Numbered from the stretch's first letter, positions 54,449-64,000 are shown. The stretch is DNA of 64,000 nucleotides from Methylohalobius crimeensis 10Ki (GCF_000421465.1 NZ_ATXB01000002.1:62001-126000); one strand, 5' to 3'. Numbers and translations are program-made. The notes: a model not told the origin generated them from the sequence alone.

Positions 54449-56088
54449 GTCTTGGCGACGCCTTCGATTTTCCGATTAATCAACCACTGCTGCCCGATGG
54501 AGAGCGTATTGTTCACCACCCAGTAGAGCACCAAACCGGCGGGGAAGAAGGCGAAGAAGACCGTGAACACCAACGGAAACATCTTCATCACCTGGGCCTG
54601 TACCGGATCGGTGGGCGGTGGGCTGAGTTTCTGCTGGACCCACATGGAGACCCCCATCAAAATCGGCAAGATGAAAAAGGGATCCTTGGAAGTCAAATCG
54701 TTGAGCCAGAAGACGAAAGGCGCCTGCCTAAGCTCCACACTTTCCACCAACACCCAGTAGAGGGAAATGAAAACCGGGATTTGGATAATAATCGGCAGAC
54801 AGCCGCCGAGCGGATTGACCTTCTCCTCCCGGTAAAGCTGCATCATGGCCTGTTGGAATTTCTGCTTGTCCTCTCCGAAGCGCTGTTTCAACTCCTGCAT
54901 CTTGGGTTGCATCTTGCGCATCTTGGCCATGGATTTGTAACTGGCCGCCGAGAGGGGAAAGAACACGGCCTTGATGACCACCGTCGTGCAAATGATCGCC
55001 CAGCCCCAATTACCCAACAGCTTGTAAAACTGCTCCAGCAACCAGAAGATGGGTTCGGCGATCAGGGTGAAGATGCCGTAGTCAACCGTCAACTCCAAGC
55101 CGGGCGCCACCTGCTCGAGCACGCGCTGCAGCTTGGGGCCGATGTAATAGCGTACGCTGAAGGTGCGGCTTTCGCCCGCCGGCACCCGGTATTCGGGAGA
55201 ATAGGAGCCGACCAGGAAGTTTTGCTCCGGCAATGCCTTGGTGTAAAAGTGGTTGACCTGATCTTGGGGCGGCAACCAGGCGGCGAGGAAATAGTGCTGG
55301 ACCATCGCGCACCATCCCCCTTGGGTTTCCCAGTTCAGGGACGCATCCTCCATATCGCCGAAGGAAATTTTTTCGTAGGGCTCGTCGGCGCGCCGGCAAG
55401 CCACCCCGGTGAAGGTCCGGATAAAGGCGCTGTCCTTGGACTTGGTCGGTGGGGTGCGCTTCAACTGGCCGTATTGGCGCGCGCTCCACGGCATGGCGGA
55501 GAGATTGCGCACCTCGTAATCGATATGGATTTCGTAGCTGCCCGGCTCGAAAGTGAAGGTTTTGACGATTTCCACCCCGTCGCCGCGCCACACCAAGGGC
55601 ACTTTGAGCGCTTCCTGCCCTTCCAGGCGATACTCGCGCGTCTCGGCCCGCCAGGGAACGCTATGCTTGGGAGCGATTTTTTCGTCCCCCAAAAAACCGG
55701 TCTGGGTGACGAAGAGGCGACCCGGCTCGTCGGCGAGCAGGCGCACCGGCTCGTTCGGTTTATCCTTGGAAACCGGATACTTGAGCAGTTCGACCTGGCG
55801 AATGTCGCCACCGCTCAGATCGATCTCGGCGTGGACGACGTCGGTATCCACGATCACCCGCCCGCCGCTGCTTGGCAGGGGCTCGGCTTCGGCCACCCCG
55901 CCGGCATCGGCCGGCAGTTGCGCCACTTCCCCCGCCCCCGCCGGTGCAGCGGGCTGTTGCGCCTCCGCCTGGGTCGGAGGCGCAACAGCTTGGGGCGGTT
56001 TGGGGCCATAATCCTGCTGCCAAGCCGACCACAGCAAGTAGCCTAGCAATGCACACAGGGTGATGAGGAAAAACCTTAGATTATCCAT
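54445..56088 (-). CDS. yidC: Membrane protein insertase YidC
   Basis: 547 residues. An N-terminal helix ([22 protein letters not shown]) precedes a Pro/Ala-rich linker and the large periplasmic beta-domain; the conserved core of five helices begins around [25 protein letters not shown], with the coiled [25 protein letters not shown] loop and [23 protein letters not shown]. It inserts and folds inner-membrane proteins. Its start overlaps yidD by eight bases. Confidence 0.97.
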   Translation of the reverse strand: MDNLRFFLITLCALLGYLLWSAWQQDYGPKPPQAVAPPTQAEAQQPAAPAGAGEVAQLPADAGGVAEAEPLPSSGGRVIVDTDVVHAEIDLSGGDIRQVELLKYPVSKDKPNEPVRLLADEPGRLFVTQTGFLGDEKIAPKHSVPWRAETREYRLEGQEALKVPLVWRGDGVEIVKTFTFEPGSYEIHIDYEVRNLSAMPWSARQYGQLKRTPPTKSKDSAFIRTFTGVACRRADEPYEKISFGDMEDASLNWETQGGWCAMVQHYFLAAWLPPQDQVNHFYTKALPEQNFLVGSYSPEYRVPAGESRTFSVRYYIGPKLQRVLEQVAPGLELTVDYGIFTLIAEPIFWLLEQFYKLLGNWGWAIICTTVVIKAVFFPLSAASYKSMAKMRKMQPKMQELKQRFGEDKQKFQQAMMQLYREEKVNPLGGCLPIIIQIPVFISLYWVLVESVELRQAPFVFWLNDLTSKDPFFILPILMGVSMWVQQKLSPPPTDPVQAQVMKMFPLVFTVFFAFFPAGLVLYWVVNNTLSIGQQWLINRKIEGVAKT

Positions 56089-56359
56089 GTTTTGTTATTC
56101 CAAATTGCTCCGGGACAGGGTCGAGCCCGCCTGGATGCCATGGGTGGCAACGCAATAGGCGGCGCAAGGCCAGCCAGCTGCCCCGCACCACCCCGAATCG
56201 CTCGAGCGCGTCCAGGGCATAGACGGAACAGGTGGGATGAAAACGACACTGATTCCCCAACCAGGGACTCAGAAAAAAGCGGTAACCGCGGATCAATGCA
56301 ATCAGGAGCATTCGGCAGCCGTACTCAAGCGCTGCCAATGCTTTGCCAATGATGCCCAT
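56081..56359 (-). CDS. yidD: Membrane protein insertion efficiency factor YidD
   Basis: 92 residues. [35 protein letters not shown] and [18 protein letters not shown] are the family signature with three conserved cysteines. The ATG at 56359 has a GGAGTG box; an ATG at 56311 is also possible but has no ribosome site. It overlaps rnpA, as usual. Confidence 0.94.
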   Translation of the reverse strand: MGIIGKALAALEYGCRMLLIALIRGYRFFLSPWLGNQCRFHPTCSVYALDALERFGVVRGSWLALRRLLRCHPWHPGGLDPVPEQFGITKHG

Positions 56360-56688
56360 AGAACACTCCGATCGGCGGCCGAAACGGCCGGTTTTGCCAC
56401 AACGACGATGTCGGCCGCAGGCAGGCGAGATCGATTGAGGCGGAAGCTTTCCCTCACCAAACGCTTGATTCGGTTGCGCGCAACCGCTTTTTTGACCTTG
56501 CGTTTGGAGATGGCCAGTCCCAGACGCGCATAATATCGCTCGTTAGGCCGCATCAACACCGTAAAAAACGCATCCGCCGACACTCGGGGATGACTGAATA
56601 CCCGAGCAAAGTCGCCCGCACACAGCAGTCGACGGGACCTGGGAAAGCCGAATTCCGAACCGCCGTTTGTCGATTCGCCGTGCGTCAA
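56302..56688 (-). CDS. rnpA: Ribonuclease P protein component
   Basis: 128 residues, very basic. [23 protein letters not shown] is the N-terminal part, and the RNR motif is in [19 protein letters not shown]. It helps the RNase P RNA process tRNA 5' ends. The only start in range is a TTG at 56688, overlapping the rpmH stop. Confidence 0.94.
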   Translation of the reverse strand: MTHGESTNGGSEFGFPRSRRLLCAGDFARVFSHPRVSADAFFTVLMRPNERYYARLGLAISKRKVKKAVARNRIKRLVRESFRLNRSRLPAADIVVVAKPAVSAADRSVLWASLAKHWQRLSTAAECS

Positions 56689-56831
56689 CGCGTCCGGCCG
56701 GACGCCAATACGGCCCGCCCTTTGGCGCGCCGGGAAGCGATTACCTTGCGACCGCCTCGGGTACGCATGCGGGCCCTGAAACCGTGAGCACGCACGCGCT
56801 TGATCTTGCTGGGCTGATAGGTTCGTTTCAT
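56685..56831 (-). CDS. rpmH: 50S ribosomal protein L34
   Basis: 48 residues, beginning [20 protein letters not shown] and rich in Arg/Lys, the invariant L34 sequence pattern ([21 protein letters not shown]). It is the first gene of the rpmH-rnpA-yidD-yidC-mnmE operon. The four-to-five extra C-terminal residues (ASGRTR) are slightly longer than in E. coli. Confidence 0.96.
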   Translation of the reverse strand: MKRTYQPSKIKRVRAHGFRARMRTRGGRKVIASRRAKGRAVLASGRTR

Positions 56832-56878
56832 CTCCGTCGCCTCTAATTATTTGAAAAACCTAGTAAAAAAGGATTTGG

Positions 56879-56907
56879 ATAATACTCTGTCGGCACCTGC
56901 ATGTCAA
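56879..56907 (-). promoter_or_regulatory. Sigma-70 promoter of rpmH
   Basis: On the minus strand TTGACA (56902-56907) and TATTAT (56879-56884) are separated by exactly 17 bp. The -35 is perfect and the -10 matches five of six. Transcription should begin about 40 bases before rpmH. Confidence 0.75.
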
Positions 56908-57016
56908 TGCTGTGAGTACGGATCAAATCCGGTATAGTATCTTCCCCGGCGTTGTGGCGAAACCTCCTCACGGTCGGGACAGGCAGTTCAACCCCACAGT
57001 TTCAGGCCAAAACCCC

Positions 57017-58372
57017 ATGAGCGACCTCTGGAATCGGTGTATCCAACGACTCGAAAACGAAATCCCCTCGCAACAGTTCAACACTTGGATCCGCCCTCTG
57101 CAGGCGGTCGAGAAGGGTTCGGAGCTTCGCCTCTTGGCGCCCAACCGCTTCGTACTGGACTGGGTGAAGGAACACTTCATCGATAAAATCGAAGCCGCCC
57201 TACCCCCTAACGACGGCGGCGTCCATCAAGTAGTCATAGAGATCGGCGCACGCAAAGAGGAAACCGCGCCGCCGCCCGTACAACCGGATTTTTCCTCCGC
57301 GGCGCCCCGAAACGGCGCCGCGAGCCATCGTCCGCGAAAGAAAAAAGCAGGCGTCAACAATCTCAACCCGGCGTTCACCTTCGACACTTTCGTGGAAGGC
57401 AAATCCAATCAGTTCGCCAAAGCCGCGGGCATGCAGGTGGCGGAAAACGTCGGCCGGGCCTACAACCCTTTGTTCGTGTACGGCGGCGTGGGTTTGGGCA
57501 AGACCCACCTCATGCACGCCATCGGCAACCTGATCGTCCAGAGCGACCCTTCGGCCTCGGTGGTCTATCTCCATTCCGAGCGCTTCGTCTCGGACATGGT
57601 TTCCGCCCTGCAACATAATGCCATCAACGCGTTTAAGGAATATTACCGTTCGGTGGACGCGCTGCTGATCGACGATATTCAGTTCTTCGCCGGCAAGGAG
57701 CGTTCCCAGGAGGAATTCTTCCACACCTTCAACACCTTGCTGGAAAACAAACACCAGGTGGTGCTCACCTGCGATCGCTACCCGAAAGAGATCAACGGTC
57801 TGGAGGAGCGCCTCAAGTCCCGCTTCGGCTGGGGGCTACCGGTGGCGATCGAACCGCCGGACTTGGAGACTCGGGTGGCGATCCTGATGAGCAAAGCCCA
57901 GCAGTGGGGCGTGGAACTCCCGGCGGATGTGGCTTTTTTCGTGGGTAAACGAATCCGCTCCAATGTCCGCGAGCTGGAGGGAGCGCTTCGCCGGGTCACC
58001 GCCCGAGCCCAATTCACCGGCGAACCCATCACCCTCCCCTTCGCCAAGGAAGCGTTGCGCGATCTGATCGCGGTCCAGGATAAGCTGATCAATGTGGAAA
58101 ATATCCAAAAAACGGTGGCCGAATATTTCAAAATCCGCGTCACCGACATTCTCTCCAACAAACGGACCCGTTCCATCACCCGGCCGCGCCAAATCGCCAT
58201 GGCCTTGGCCAAGGAATTAACCAACCACAGCTTGCCGGAAATCGGAGAGTTTTTCGGCGGGCGCGACCACACCACCGTCCTGCACGCCTGCCGCAAAGTG
58301 GAAGCGTTGAAAGAATCCGACAGCAAAATCGCAGAGGACTACGCCACTCTATTACACCTTTTGATCAACTGA
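57017..58372 (+). CDS. dnaA: Chromosomal replication initiator DnaA
   Basis: 451 residues. Domain I begins [27 protein letters not shown]; the variable linker (~90-125) is Pro/Ala-rich; the AAA+ domain has [34 protein letters not shown]; domain IV has the DnaA signature [16 protein letters not shown]. The ATG at 57017 is fixed by domain I; a longer frame upstream has no homology. A TATAGT at 56933 could be its -10. No TTATCCACA box was found in the 185-bp gap to rpmH. Confidence 0.97.
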   Translation: MSDLWNRCIQRLENEIPSQQFNTWIRPLQAVEKGSELRLLAPNRFVLDWVKEHFIDKIEAALPPNDGGVHQVVIEIGARKEETAPPPVQPDFSSAAPRNGAASHRPRKKKAGVNNLNPAFTFDTFVEGKSNQFAKAAGMQVAENVGRAYNPLFVYGGVGLGKTHLMHAIGNLIVQSDPSASVVYLHSERFVSDMVSALQHNAINAFKEYYRSVDALLIDDIQFFAGKERSQEEFFHTFNTLLENKHQVVLTCDRYPKEINGLEERLKSRFGWGLPVAIEPPDLETRVAILMSKAQQWGVELPADVAFFVGKRIRSNVRELEGALRRVTARAQFTGEPITLPFAKEALRDLIAVQDKLINVENIQKTVAEYFKIRVTDILSNKRTRSITRPRQIAMALAKELTNHSLPEIGEFFGGRDHTTVLHACRKVEALKESDSKIAEDYATLLHLLIN

Positions 58373-58381
58373 GACACGACG

Positions 58382-59485
58382 ATGCAATTTTCCATTGCCC
58401 GCGAACCGCTTCTGGAAGCGCTGCAGAAAGTAGCCGGCGTGATCGAGCGCCGCTCCACCCTGCCGATTCTGGCCAACGTCCTGCTTCGGGTCCGGGACGA
58501 GCACTTGACCTTGATCGGCACCGACCTGGAAATCGAGCTCATTACCCATACCGAAGCCAGCGTGCCAAGCGGCGAGGGAGAAACAACGGTACCGGCGCGC
58601 AAACTGCTCGATATCTGCCGGCTTTTGCCTTCCGGCATTCGCTTGGAATGCACCTTGAAGGACGGCAAGACGCTGGAGGTCAAGGCCGGACGCAGCCGTT
58701 TCGCGCTCGCCACCTTGCCCAGCGATAATTTCCCCGAGTTCAGCCTCCACGGCGAAGAAACTCGCGCCCAATTGAGCGGCGAGGCGCTGAGAAAATTGTT
58801 CGCCAAGACCATGTACGCCATGGCTCAACAGGACGTACGCTTTTATCTCAACGGCTTGCTGCTGGAATTGGACGGGCCCCATATCCGCACCGTCGCCTCC
58901 GACGGCCATCGCCTGGCTTGGTGCGAACACGCCTTGGAGGCACCGGTGGACGGCACCCACCAGCCGATTTTGCCCCGCAAGGGCGTGCAGGAGTTGTTTC
59001 GCCTCTTGGAAGGTGAGGAAGTCGTCCAGTTGCGACTCACCGCCAGCAATATACGCCTGGAGCTGCCCTCGGCGGTCTTTTCCGCCAAACTGATCGACAG
59101 CCGCTATCCCGACTATCGGCGGGTCTTTCCCGAGCAAGTCAATCGCTTTGTGAGCTGCGACCGATTGGCCTTGAAAGAAGCCATCGGCCGAGTGTCCATC
59201 CTTTCCAACGAGCAATACCGCGGCATTCGCCTGGACGTCTCCTCCAACTTGCTGCGCCTTTCCGCGCATAACCCGGATCAAGAAGAAGCCGAGGAAGAGG
59301 TGGAAGTACTCTACGAAGGCGAGCCGTTCACGGTCGGCTTCAATGCCGCCTATCTGGCCGATGCGGTTTCCCACCTGGACGCGGAAACCATCCGCCTGGG
59401 GTTTGCCGACCCCTCTCTGAGCTGCCTGGCGGAAGACCCCGAGGACCCCTCCATCCGCTATCTCGTCATGCCGATGCGGCTTTGA
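58382..59485 (+). CDS. dnaN: DNA polymerase III beta clamp
   Basis: 367 residues, three clamp repeats. MQFSIAREPLLEALQKVAGVIERRSTLPILANVLL starts the first, and the chain ends YLVMPMRL, the usual clamp C-terminus. It starts nine bases after dnaA. In most gammaproteobacteria recF and gyrB would follow; here the next gene is ftsZ on the other strand. Confidence 0.97.
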   Translation: MQFSIAREPLLEALQKVAGVIERRSTLPILANVLLRVRDEHLTLIGTDLEIELITHTEASVPSGEGETTVPARKLLDICRLLPSGIRLECTLKDGKTLEVKAGRSRFALATLPSDNFPEFSLHGEETRAQLSGEALRKLFAKTMYAMAQQDVRFYLNGLLLELDGPHIRTVASDGHRLAWCEHALEAPVDGTHQPILPRKGVQELFRLLEGEEVVQLRLTASNIRLELPSAVFSAKLIDSRYPDYRRVFPEQVNRFVSCDRLALKEAIGRVSILSNEQYRGIRLDVSSNLLRLSAHNPDQEEAEEEVEVLYEGEPFTVGFNAAYLADAVSHLDAETIRLGFADPSLSCLAEDPEDPSIRYLVMPMRL

Positions 59486-59503
59486 TCCGGAGCCGCGGGG
59501 TTA

Positions 59504-59577
59504 TATCGGGCAGGCACAGGGGCTATCGGGCAGGCACAGGGGCTATCGGGCAGGCACAGGGGCCTGCCCCTACTAAC
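59504..59577. repeat. Tandem 20-bp repeat with terminal hairpin between dnaN and ftsZ
   Basis: Three exact copies of a 20-bp unit that starts TATCGGGCAGG (59504, 59524, 59544) are followed by CTGCCCCTACTA. The last unit and this tail form GGGCAGGC (59548-59555)/GCCTGCCC (59562-59569), a perfect hairpin between two convergent genes that could terminate both. Confidence 0.8.
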
Positions 59578-59582
59578 CGGAT

Positions 59583-60764
59583 TCAATCCGCCTGCCGGCG
59601 CAGAAACGCCGGAATATCCAGATAATCCAGATCTTCCTCGCTGTTGTTGACGCCGGAATTGCTCCCGCTCGGCACGTTGAGCTTGCGCACCCGATCGGGT
59701 TGTTGGCGAATCACGGTGGGACGTTCCAATTTGTCATAATCCACCTTCCCGTCACTGTCCTTTTCCACCAGGCGTACCGGCGGCTCTTCCACGGCGGCGC
59801 CGGCGGAACCGGCCAGGCCCGTGGCCACCACCGTCACCCGAATCTCGTCTTGCAGCTCGGGATCGATGACGGTGCCGACCACCACCACCGCATCGTCGGA
59901 GGAAAATTCCTTGACCGTGTTGCCCACCACGTCGAATTCGCCGATGGACAGATCCAGGCCGCCGGTGATGTTCACCAAAATGCCCCGCGCCCCGTGCAGG
60001 TTGACATCCTCCAGCAGGGGGCTGGCGATGGCCCGTTCCGCCGCCTCGCGGGCACGGTTTTCGCCGCTGGCGGAACCGGTTCCCATCATCGCCATGCCCA
60101 TCTCCGACATCACCGTGCGCACGTCGGCGAAGTCCACGTTGATCAAACCGGGGCGGGTGATCAATTCGGCGATCCCTTGAACCGCTCCCAAGAGCACGTC
60201 GTTGGCCGCGGCGAACGCCTGCAGCAAGGAAACATCCTTGCCCAACACCGGCAGGAGTTTCTCGTTGGGAATGGTGATCAGGGAATCCACGTAGCGGCTC
60301 AATTCCTCGATTCCCCGATCGGCGATCGCGCGCCGCTTGGTTCCCTCGAAGGGGAACGGCTTGGTCACCACCGCCACCGTCAACACGCCCAAATCCCGGG
60401 CGATCTCGGCGAACACCGGGGCCGCGCCGGTGCCGGTGCCGCCGCCCATGCCGCCGGTCAGGAAAATCATGTCGGCGCCCTGGATCAATTCCTGAATTCG
60501 ATCCCGGTCATCCATGGCCGCCTGCTTGCCCACTTCCGGGCTGGCGCCCGCGCCCAATCCTTTGGTGAGTTCGCCGCCGATCTGCAGCACGGTCTTGGCG
60601 GACGCTTTGCGCAAGGCCTGGGCATCGGTATTGGAACAGATGAATTCCACCCCCTCGATGCTGCTGTTGACCATGTGGTCGACCGCATTGCTGCCGCCGC
60701 CGCCGATGCCGATCACTTTGATGATCGCATTTTGACCGTAGTCGTCTACCATTTCGAATTTCAT
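59583..60764 (-). CDS. ftsZ: Cell division protein FtsZ
   Basis: 393 residues. The tubulin signature is GGMGGGTGTGAAPVFAEIA; IKVIGIGGGGSNAVDHM begins the GTPase domain. The C-terminal tail ends DYLDIPAFLRRQAD, the peptide that binds FtsA and ZipA. GAGGAG precedes the ATG. Last gene of the murB-ddl-ftsQ-ftsA-ftsZ group; lpxC, which normally follows, is absent. Confidence 0.97.
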   Translation of the reverse strand: MKFEMVDDYGQNAIIKVIGIGGGGSNAVDHMVNSSIEGVEFICSNTDAQALRKASAKTVLQIGGELTKGLGAGASPEVGKQAAMDDRDRIQELIQGADMIFLTGGMGGGTGTGAAPVFAEIARDLGVLTVAVVTKPFPFEGTKRRAIADRGIEELSRYVDSLITIPNEKLLPVLGKDVSLLQAFAAANDVLLGAVQGIAELITRPGLINVDFADVRTVMSEMGMAMMGTGSASGENRAREAAERAIASPLLEDVNLHGARGILVNITGGLDLSIGEFDVVGNTVKEFSSDDAVVVVGTVIDPELQDEIRVTVVATGLAGSAGAAVEEPPVRLVEKDSDGKVDYDKLERPTVIRQQPDRVRKLNVPSGSNSGVNNSEEDLDYLDIPAFLRRQAD

Positions 60765-60823
60765 AACTTTACTCCTCTCCGCAATTTGCGATTAGAACAC
60801 ACATCCAAAACCCACTATCCCCG

Positions 60824-62059
60824 TTAAAAATTTCCCTGAAACCAGCTGCACATGCGACGCCAAATCGACAGCAAAACCGATTCGTCGTCACTCAACCCCA
60901 ACCCGTCCTCGTGCTCGTGGCCGAACAGCAACAGCCCCACCCCGGTGGCGAACGCGGGGTTGTGAATCACGTCGGTGAGGCCGGTGACATGGCGGGGCAT
61001 GCCCAGACGCACCGGCATGTGAAAAATCTCCTCGGCCAATTCCACCAAGCCCTCCAGCTTGGAGCTGCCGCCGGTCAGGACAATGCCGCCGGCGATCAAA
61101 TCCTCGAAGCCGCTGCGGCGCAGTTCCGTTTGAATCAGAAGCATCAGTTCCTCGCAGCGGGGCTCGACGATTTCCGCCAGGTTGTGGCGCGAAATCCGCC
61201 GGGGAGGGCGATCGCCGATGCTGGGCACATCGATCATGTCGTCGATGTCGGCCAATTGGGTCAGGGCGCAGGCATGATCGATCTTGATCGATTCCGCGTG
61301 CTGGATGGGGGTGCGCAGGGCGACCGCGATGTCGTTGGAAATTTGATCGCCGGCGATCGGGATCACCGCGGTATGCCGAATGGCGCCGTCGGTATAGACG
61401 GCGATGTCGGTCGTTCCCCCGCCGATGTCCACCAGGCACACTCCGAGATTCTTTTCGTCCTCGCTCAGGATGGCGTAACAGGACGCCAACTGCTCGAGGA
61501 TGATGTCCTCCACTTCCAGGCCGCAGCGGCGGACGCATTTGACCAGATTCTGGGCCGCGCTAACCGCGCCGGAGATGATATGGACCTTGGCCTCCAGGCG
61601 GATGCCCGCCATGCCCACCGGTTCCTTGATCCCGGTCTGGCTGTCGATGATGTATTCCTGGGGAAGGACGTGGAGAATCTTTTGATCGGCCGGAATCGCC
61701 ACCGCCCGGGCCGAATCCAAGACCCGATCCACGTCGGTCTGGGTCACCTCCTTGTCCTTGATGGCGACGATGCCGTGGGAATTGAGGCTGCGGATGTGAC
61801 TCCCGGCGATCCCCACGTAGGCCGAACGGATCTGAAAACCGGCCATCAATTCGGCCTCCTCCACCGCGCGCTGAATCGCCTGCACCGTGGATTCCAGATT
61901 GACCACCACCCCCCGTTTCAGGCCCGTGGAAGGGTGACTGCCGATGCCGACGATTTCGATTTCGTCTTCCTCGACGTTGTACTCCCCCACAATCGCCGCC
62001 ACCTTGGAAGTGCCGATGTCGAGCCCTACGATAATATTTCGGTCTCTGCGCTTAGCCAT
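60824..62059 (-). CDS. ftsA: Cell division protein FtsA
   Basis: 411 residues, actin-like. IIVGLDIGTSKVAAIVGE is the phosphate-1 motif, VCLVDIGGGTTDIAVYTDGA the phosphate-2 motif, and GIVLTGGSSKLEGLVEL the adenosine motif. The C-terminal amphipathic helix is IWRRMCSWFQGNF. It tethers FtsZ to the membrane. Fifty-nine bases separate it from ftsZ. Confidence 0.96.
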   Translation of the reverse strand: MAKRRDRNIIVGLDIGTSKVAAIVGEYNVEEDEIEIVGIGSHPSTGLKRGVVVNLESTVQAIQRAVEEAELMAGFQIRSAYVGIAGSHIRSLNSHGIVAIKDKEVTQTDVDRVLDSARAVAIPADQKILHVLPQEYIIDSQTGIKEPVGMAGIRLEAKVHIISGAVSAAQNLVKCVRRCGLEVEDIILEQLASCYAILSEDEKNLGVCLVDIGGGTTDIAVYTDGAIRHTAVIPIAGDQISNDIAVALRTPIQHAESIKIDHACALTQLADIDDMIDVPSIGDRPPRRISRHNLAEIVEPRCEELMLLIQTELRRSGFEDLIAGGIVLTGGSSKLEGLVELAEEIFHMPVRLGMPRHVTGLTDVIHNPAFATGVGLLLFGHEHEDGLGLSDDESVLLSIWRRMCSWFQGNF

Positions 62060-62068
62060 ATCGTCTCG

Positions 62069-62794
62069 TTATGATTGTTTGTCCTGCTCACGCCAGCGGA
62101 CTGCGAATCCGTGTTCGTAGCGAGCATCGAGCCGCTTTACGTTTTGCCTTTGCTCAGGCGTCAAGCGGGCCAAAAGCCGAACCACCTTGCCGAAAGCAGC
62201 CTGCGGTTGCTGCCGCCCCAAAACCACCATCGTGCGTGTGGCGGGAGCGGATTGCGAACCGCCTGCGCTGGTCATCGTCAGCCGCCAACTCCGCCGGGCA
62301 TCCACCTCGATTCCGAGAATCCGGAAAGATAAAGCCCCGAGGGATCGAATCATCTCCCGATAAGCGGAAAACAGTCTTTTTTCGTGACCGTCCGGTCCTC
62401 GCAGCATCGGCAGATCCGTGTATCCTTCAATGGTGGCGGGGACGAACTTTTCCCCCCGCCGATTCAACAGTTCTGTTTTTCCCCATCGCACATACGGCAC
62501 CTGCTCTTGGATTTTAAGGCGGATCACGTCCGGCCAGATTCGCATCACTTGCACCTTTTCCACCCAGGCCAGCTTTTCCACCGCCGTCACCGCATCGTCT
62601 ACATCCAATTTCCAGTAACCACCCGCCAACAAGGGCGTCAACGCTTGCTTCAAGGCATCGCCGGTCACGTGCCGAACCTGCCCTTCGATCCTCACATACC
62701 GGATCGGAGCCGTCGTTTTCAGGCTCCCTATCCAAGTTAACATTCCAATCACCGTCAATCCCATTCCCCAGAGGATCGCGTTACGCCTGGACAC
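62069..62794 (-). CDS. ftsQ: Cell division protein FtsQ
   Basis: 241 residues: a short cytoplasmic tail, one membrane helix (AILWGMGLTVIGMLTWIGSL), a POTRA domain (IRYVRIEGQVRHVTGDALKQAL) and the FtsQ beta-domain (WPDVIRLKIQEQVPYVRWGKTELLNRRGEKF). It links early and late division proteins. The start overlaps the ddl gene by 14 bases. Confidence 0.94.
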   Translation of the reverse strand: MSRRNAILWGMGLTVIGMLTWIGSLKTTAPIRYVRIEGQVRHVTGDALKQALTPLLAGGYWKLDVDDAVTAVEKLAWVEKVQVMRIWPDVIRLKIQEQVPYVRWGKTELLNRRGEKFVPATIEGYTDLPMLRGPDGHEKRLFSAYREMIRSLGALSFRILGIEVDARRSWRLTMTSAGGSQSAPATRTMVVLGRQQPQAAFGKVVRLLARLTPEQRQNVKRLDARYEHGFAVRWREQDKQS

Positions 62795-63710
62795 TGGTTT
62801 CCAAAATCCGCCACACCAATTCGTCGAACTCGATACCGGCCGCCCGCGCCGCCATCGGCACCAAACTATGATCGGTCATCCCCGGTACCGTGTTGACCTC
62901 GATCAACCAGGGTTGACCGGTTCGGTCGAGGAACAAATCCACCCGTCCCCAACCGCTGACCCTGAGCACTCCGCAGGCCCTGACGACCAACGCCATGAGT
63001 GCTTGCTCCATTTCCGCCGGCAGTCCGCAGGGGCAATGATAACGGGTGCTGTCGGCCCGGTATTTGGCTTCGAAATCATAGAAAATACGCGGCGTCTCCA
63101 GACGGATGAGGGGCAAGATTTCCTTCTGCAGCAAGGTGGCGGTGTACTCCTCGCCGTCGATCCAACGCTCTGCGAACACCGGCGAATCGTATCTTCGGGC
63201 CAGCGTCCACGCCTCGACCAACTGGTGCCGATCGTCCGCCTTGCTCATGCCCAGACTGGAGCCTTCCAGGGCCGGCTTGACGATTACCGGAAACCCCAAA
63301 TAATCACCGCAGCGAGCCAGATCCTCACGGGTTTCCAAAACCTGCCAATCGGGAGTCGGCAAACCCGCACCACGCCAACACCATTTCGTGGTCAGCTTAT
63401 CCATGGTCAAAGCCGAACCCAGCACCCCGCTGCCGGTATAGGGAAGGTCCAGCGCCTCCAGCAACCCCTGCAGCACACCGTCCTCGCCGCCGCGGCCGTG
63501 GAGGATATTGAACACCCGATCGAAGCCTCGCCCCGCCAATTCATCCAGGAAGCGGCGTCCCACGTCCACCGCCTTCGCGTCCACCCCTAGCCGCTGGAGG
63601 GCGGCAAAGACCTGCTCCCCGGAAATCAAGGAAATTTCGCGCTCGGCGCTGGCGCCTCCCATGGCCACCGCCACCTTGCCGAAACGACCGGGATCGCCGA
63701 GTCCCGTCAT
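62781..63710 (-). CDS. ddlB: D-alanine-D-alanine ligase
   Basis: 309 residues, ATP-grasp. [19 protein letters not shown] is the N-terminal motif, [36 protein letters not shown] the next, and [22 protein letters not shown] the C-terminal metal/ATP region. It makes the dipeptide for peptidoglycan. Its ATG overlaps the murB stop (ATGA). Confidence 0.96.
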   Translation of the reverse strand: MTGLGDPGRFGKVAVAMGGASAEREISLISGEQVFAALQRLGVDAKAVDVGRRFLDELAGRGFDRVFNILHGRGGEDGVLQGLLEALDLPYTGSGVLGSALTMDKLTTKWCWRGAGLPTPDWQVLETREDLARCGDYLGFPVIVKPALEGSSLGMSKADDRHQLVEAWTLARRYDSPVFAERWIDGEEYTATLLQKEILPLIRLETPRIFYDFEAKYRADSTRYHCPCGLPAEMEQALMALVVRACGVLRVSGWGRVDLFLDRTGQPWLIEVNTVPGMTDHSLVPMAARAAGIEFDELVWRILETSVQA

Positions 63711-64000
63711 GCTTGCTCCTCCGCCACGCCGATGATGCGCACTTCCAACTCCAAATCAATGCCGAAGCGATATTTCACCGCTTCCCGGGCCGCCTCGATC
63801 AAGGCTTCGATATCCGCCGCTCTCGCCCCGCCATTGTTGATGATGAAATTGGCGTGCACTTCCGATATCTTGGCGTCGCCGATCCGCTTGCCCTTGAGAC
63901 CGCAGGCTTCGATCAGCCGCGCGGCGAAGTCGCCGGGCGGGTTTTTGAAGACCGAGCCGCAATTCGGCCAGCGGGTCGGCTGAGTCCGACTGCGTCGCTG
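63707..64000 (-). CDS. murB: UDP-N-acetylenolpyruvoylglucosamine reductase, C-terminal part
   Basis: The window end cuts the gene; 97 C-terminal residues are present. [26 protein letters not shown] contains the catalytic Ser (CGSVFKNP), and [22 protein letters not shown] follows, both typical for MurB. It makes UDP-MurNAc. Its position upstream of ddl and ftsQ follows the dcw cluster order. Confidence 0.93.
   Translation of the reverse strand, partial: QRRSRTQPTRWPNCGSVFKNPPGDFAARLIEACGLKGKRIGDAKISEVHANFIINNGGARAADIEALIEAAREAVKYRFGIDLELEVRIIGVAEEQA

Noticed and set aside
56832-57016. Possible DnaA box near TTTGGATAATAC
   Set aside because: It differs from TTATCCACA on both strands at too many positions and coincides with the rpmH -10 region.
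1-64000. tRNA or rRNA genes
   Set aside because: I looked for T-loop GGTTCGAATCC-type strings with matching acceptor stems and for rRNA motifs and found no convincing candidate. A covariance search would settle it.

Overview
The window is a chromosomal segment of a high-GC gammaproteobacterium. The evidence is the complete gammaproteobacterial gene orders truA-trpF-trpB-trpA-accD-folC-dedD-like, rpmH-rnpA-yidD-yidC-mnmE, dnaA-dnaN and murB-ddl-ftsQ-ftsA-ftsZ, the SdhE/YgfX/YgfZ succinate dehydrogenase neighbourhood, and Na+-type (PomAB-like) flagellar stator genes. The genus cannot be fixed from sequence inspection alone.

Layout. 1-3.8 kb: end of a TonB-dependent receptor, a SAM methyltransferase, and a divergent arsenic-type cluster (ArsM-like methyltransferase plus two small glycosyltransferases of the kind annotated for arsenosugar biosynthesis). 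3.8-10.1 kb: a nine-gene succinate dehydrogenase operon (sdhAF4-like, sdhC, D, A, B, an ECF sigma factor, a zinc-finger anti-sigma, sdhE, ygfX), divergent from ygfZ. 10-19.3 kb: HDOD protein, heme A synthase, birA-coaX-SPOR, motAB-PilZ, a phosphoesterase and ispG. 19.3-32.7 kb: folate/tryptophan/fatty-acid operon, truA, the rluB-scpB-scpA group, yciO, tsaB and a YoaA-type helicase. 32.8-43.4 kb: an AbrB-like regulator and a complete type I-E CRISPR-Cas system (cas3-cas8e-cse2-cas7e-cas5e-cas6e-cas1-cas2) with a 30-repeat array. 43.4-44.4 kb: a decayed patch with a phage-gene fragment, a broken higB and an intact higA. 44.6-51.5 kb: a PspA-like protein, a polytopic membrane protein, a divergent sigma-54 activator with an unfamiliar N-terminal domain, and a large hybrid sensor kinase. 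51.6-53.1 kb: a VIT1-like/DUF211 pair and a DNA-alkyl transferase. 53.1-64 kb: mnmE-yidC-yidD-rnpA-rpmH facing away from dnaA-dnaN, which converges on the cell-division genes ftsZ-A-Q-ddl-murB.

The best candidate for an undescribed system is the Psp-like module at 44.6-48.2 kb. A sigma-54 enhancer-binding protein is divergent from a pspA homologue. A good -24/-12 promoter lies just upstream of pspA, and two 14-bp direct repeats spaced exactly 22 bp sit where enhancer sites are expected. This mirrors the pspF/pspA arrangement, but with a different sensor domain and a different membrane partner.

The second theme is small palindromic elements. A 176-bp element with perfect 26-bp terminal inverted repeats is inserted in frame inside tsaB. 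A 28-bp perfect palindrome supplies the last codons of rluB. Related repeats sit between motA and the phosphoesterase gene and at the unusual dnaN/ftsZ junction. In the CRISPR array, the base following each 28-nt repeat is a pyrimidine in 26 of 29 cases, which suggests that it is the PAM-derived 29th repeat position.
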